Shown here piece by piece: positions 5,862-6,191 of a stretch of DNA of 6,191 bases. Below the pieces are notes generated by a model. That model did no database searches. It saw nothing but the letters and a program-made list of their open reading frames with translations, and was not told the origin of the DNA. Origin of the DNA: an uncultured Lachnospiraceae bacterium (GTDB lineage: Bacteria; Bacillota; Clostridia; Lachnospirales; Lachnospiraceae). The stretch covers positions 1 through 6,191 of the forward strand of contig CANSYV010000092.1 in the NCBI GenBank assembly GCA_947651335.1. Reading direction: 5' to 3'. A program made the position numbers and the translations under genes. Each line of letters begins with the position of its first letter. Positions within the stretch are counted from its first letter, which is position 1.

Positions 5862-6191
5862 AAACTTCCGGCTTACATTCCGGTGACTTACCGGTGACCG
5901 CCATATAATGGTAGCACTGCATCACATAATGGAGCGGGATGTTCCCATCCTCCCACTTGTCTGCGCTGTATACACTGGCCGTCTTGCATTCCAGGCCTGC
6001 GTCCTCGCCAACGACCAGACGGTCCACATCTGCAATCATATACGGATGCTCCTTGCTGCGGTACATGAAGTTGGACTTCCTCACCTTCAGCCCGGTGGCC
6101 TCCATGAACCTCTGCGCCACATAATCCTCCAGGTCATGGCCGATACGGATAGCTTCGTTATCCAGTTCCTCTACCACATCACTGGTCTTGT
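5857..6191 (-). pseudogene. YqaJ-type phage recombinase nuclease, partial at window edge and truncated at its C-terminus
   Basis: The leftward frame is open from the right edge of the window to a TAA at 5857-5859, about 111 codons. GTG at 6177 is only an internal codon, since the frame continues upstream as KTSDVVEELDNEAIRIG. The sequence carries the lambda-exonuclease/YqaJ core: GHDLEDYVAQRF, TGLKVRKSNFMYR, HPYMIADVDRLV, then GLECKTASVYSADKW and PLHYVMQCYHYMAVTG. Expected metal-binding residues are the ADVD aspartate and the E and K of ECKT. Family members digest double-stranded DNA ends for phage recombination, usually with a RecT-like annealing partner, and are normally around 300 residues. 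Here the protein ends 10 residues after MAVTG with SPECKPEVL, and neither other frame continues the family, so the C-terminal region is missing. It is most likely a prophage or mobile-element remnant. The N-terminus is outside the window. Confidence 0.75.
5880..5898. repeat. Direct repeat of CCGGTGAC, 11-bp period
   Basis: CCGGTGAC at 5880-5887 recurs at 5891-5898 with TTA between. It sits exactly where the nuclease homology ends, so it may be a scar of slippage or of a short-homology deletion. At only two 8-bp copies it could also be chance. Confidence 0.5.

Overview
The window looks like a chromosomal segment of a low-to-mid GC Firmicute, most likely a gut Lachnospiraceae-type clostridium. 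I infer this from the strong GGAGG-type ribosome sites, the sigma-A-like TATAAT boxes, and the kinds of protein present (AraC/cupin regulator, FtsX-type ABC exporter, YqaJ phage nuclease). No rRNA or other phylogenetic marker is available, so the assignment is tentative.

Left part (1-2545). An AraC-type regulator, of which only the N-terminal cupin half is in the window, reads leftwards from 359. Facing it across a 117-bp divergent intergenic region is a rightward pair: a 12-helix MFS transporter (477-1655) and a SpoU/TrmH-family RNA 2'-O-methyltransferase (1670-2545). The two are separated by 14 nt, and the second gene's ribosome site starts directly after the first gene's stop codon. Candidate promoters for both directions overlap at their -35 boxes. 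The simplest reading is an effector-sensing AraC regulator controlling its own gene and the divergent transporter, with the methyltransferase co-transcribed.

Right part (2514-5800). A leftward two-gene ABC operon encodes a MacB/LolD-class ATPase (5057-5800) and a large 848-residue double-FtsX permease (2514-5060), coupled by a 4-nt ATGA overlap. The permease gene runs into the end of the methyltransferase gene: the two convergent genes share 32 bp, with no visible terminator between them.

Right edge (5857-6191). A leftward fragment of a YqaJ-type phage recombination nuclease keeps its catalytic core residues but stops shortly after the conserved QCYHYMAVTG segment. It looks like a decayed phage or mobile-element remnant abutting the ABC operon. 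The ABC operon's most likely -10 box overlaps the stop codon of this remnant.

I see no CRISPR array, tRNA, rRNA, insertion-sequence ends or riboswitch. No clearly new system is visible. The points most worth checking are the truncated nuclease junction, the transporter-methyltransferase pairing with its divergent regulator, and the overlapping convergent gene ends.
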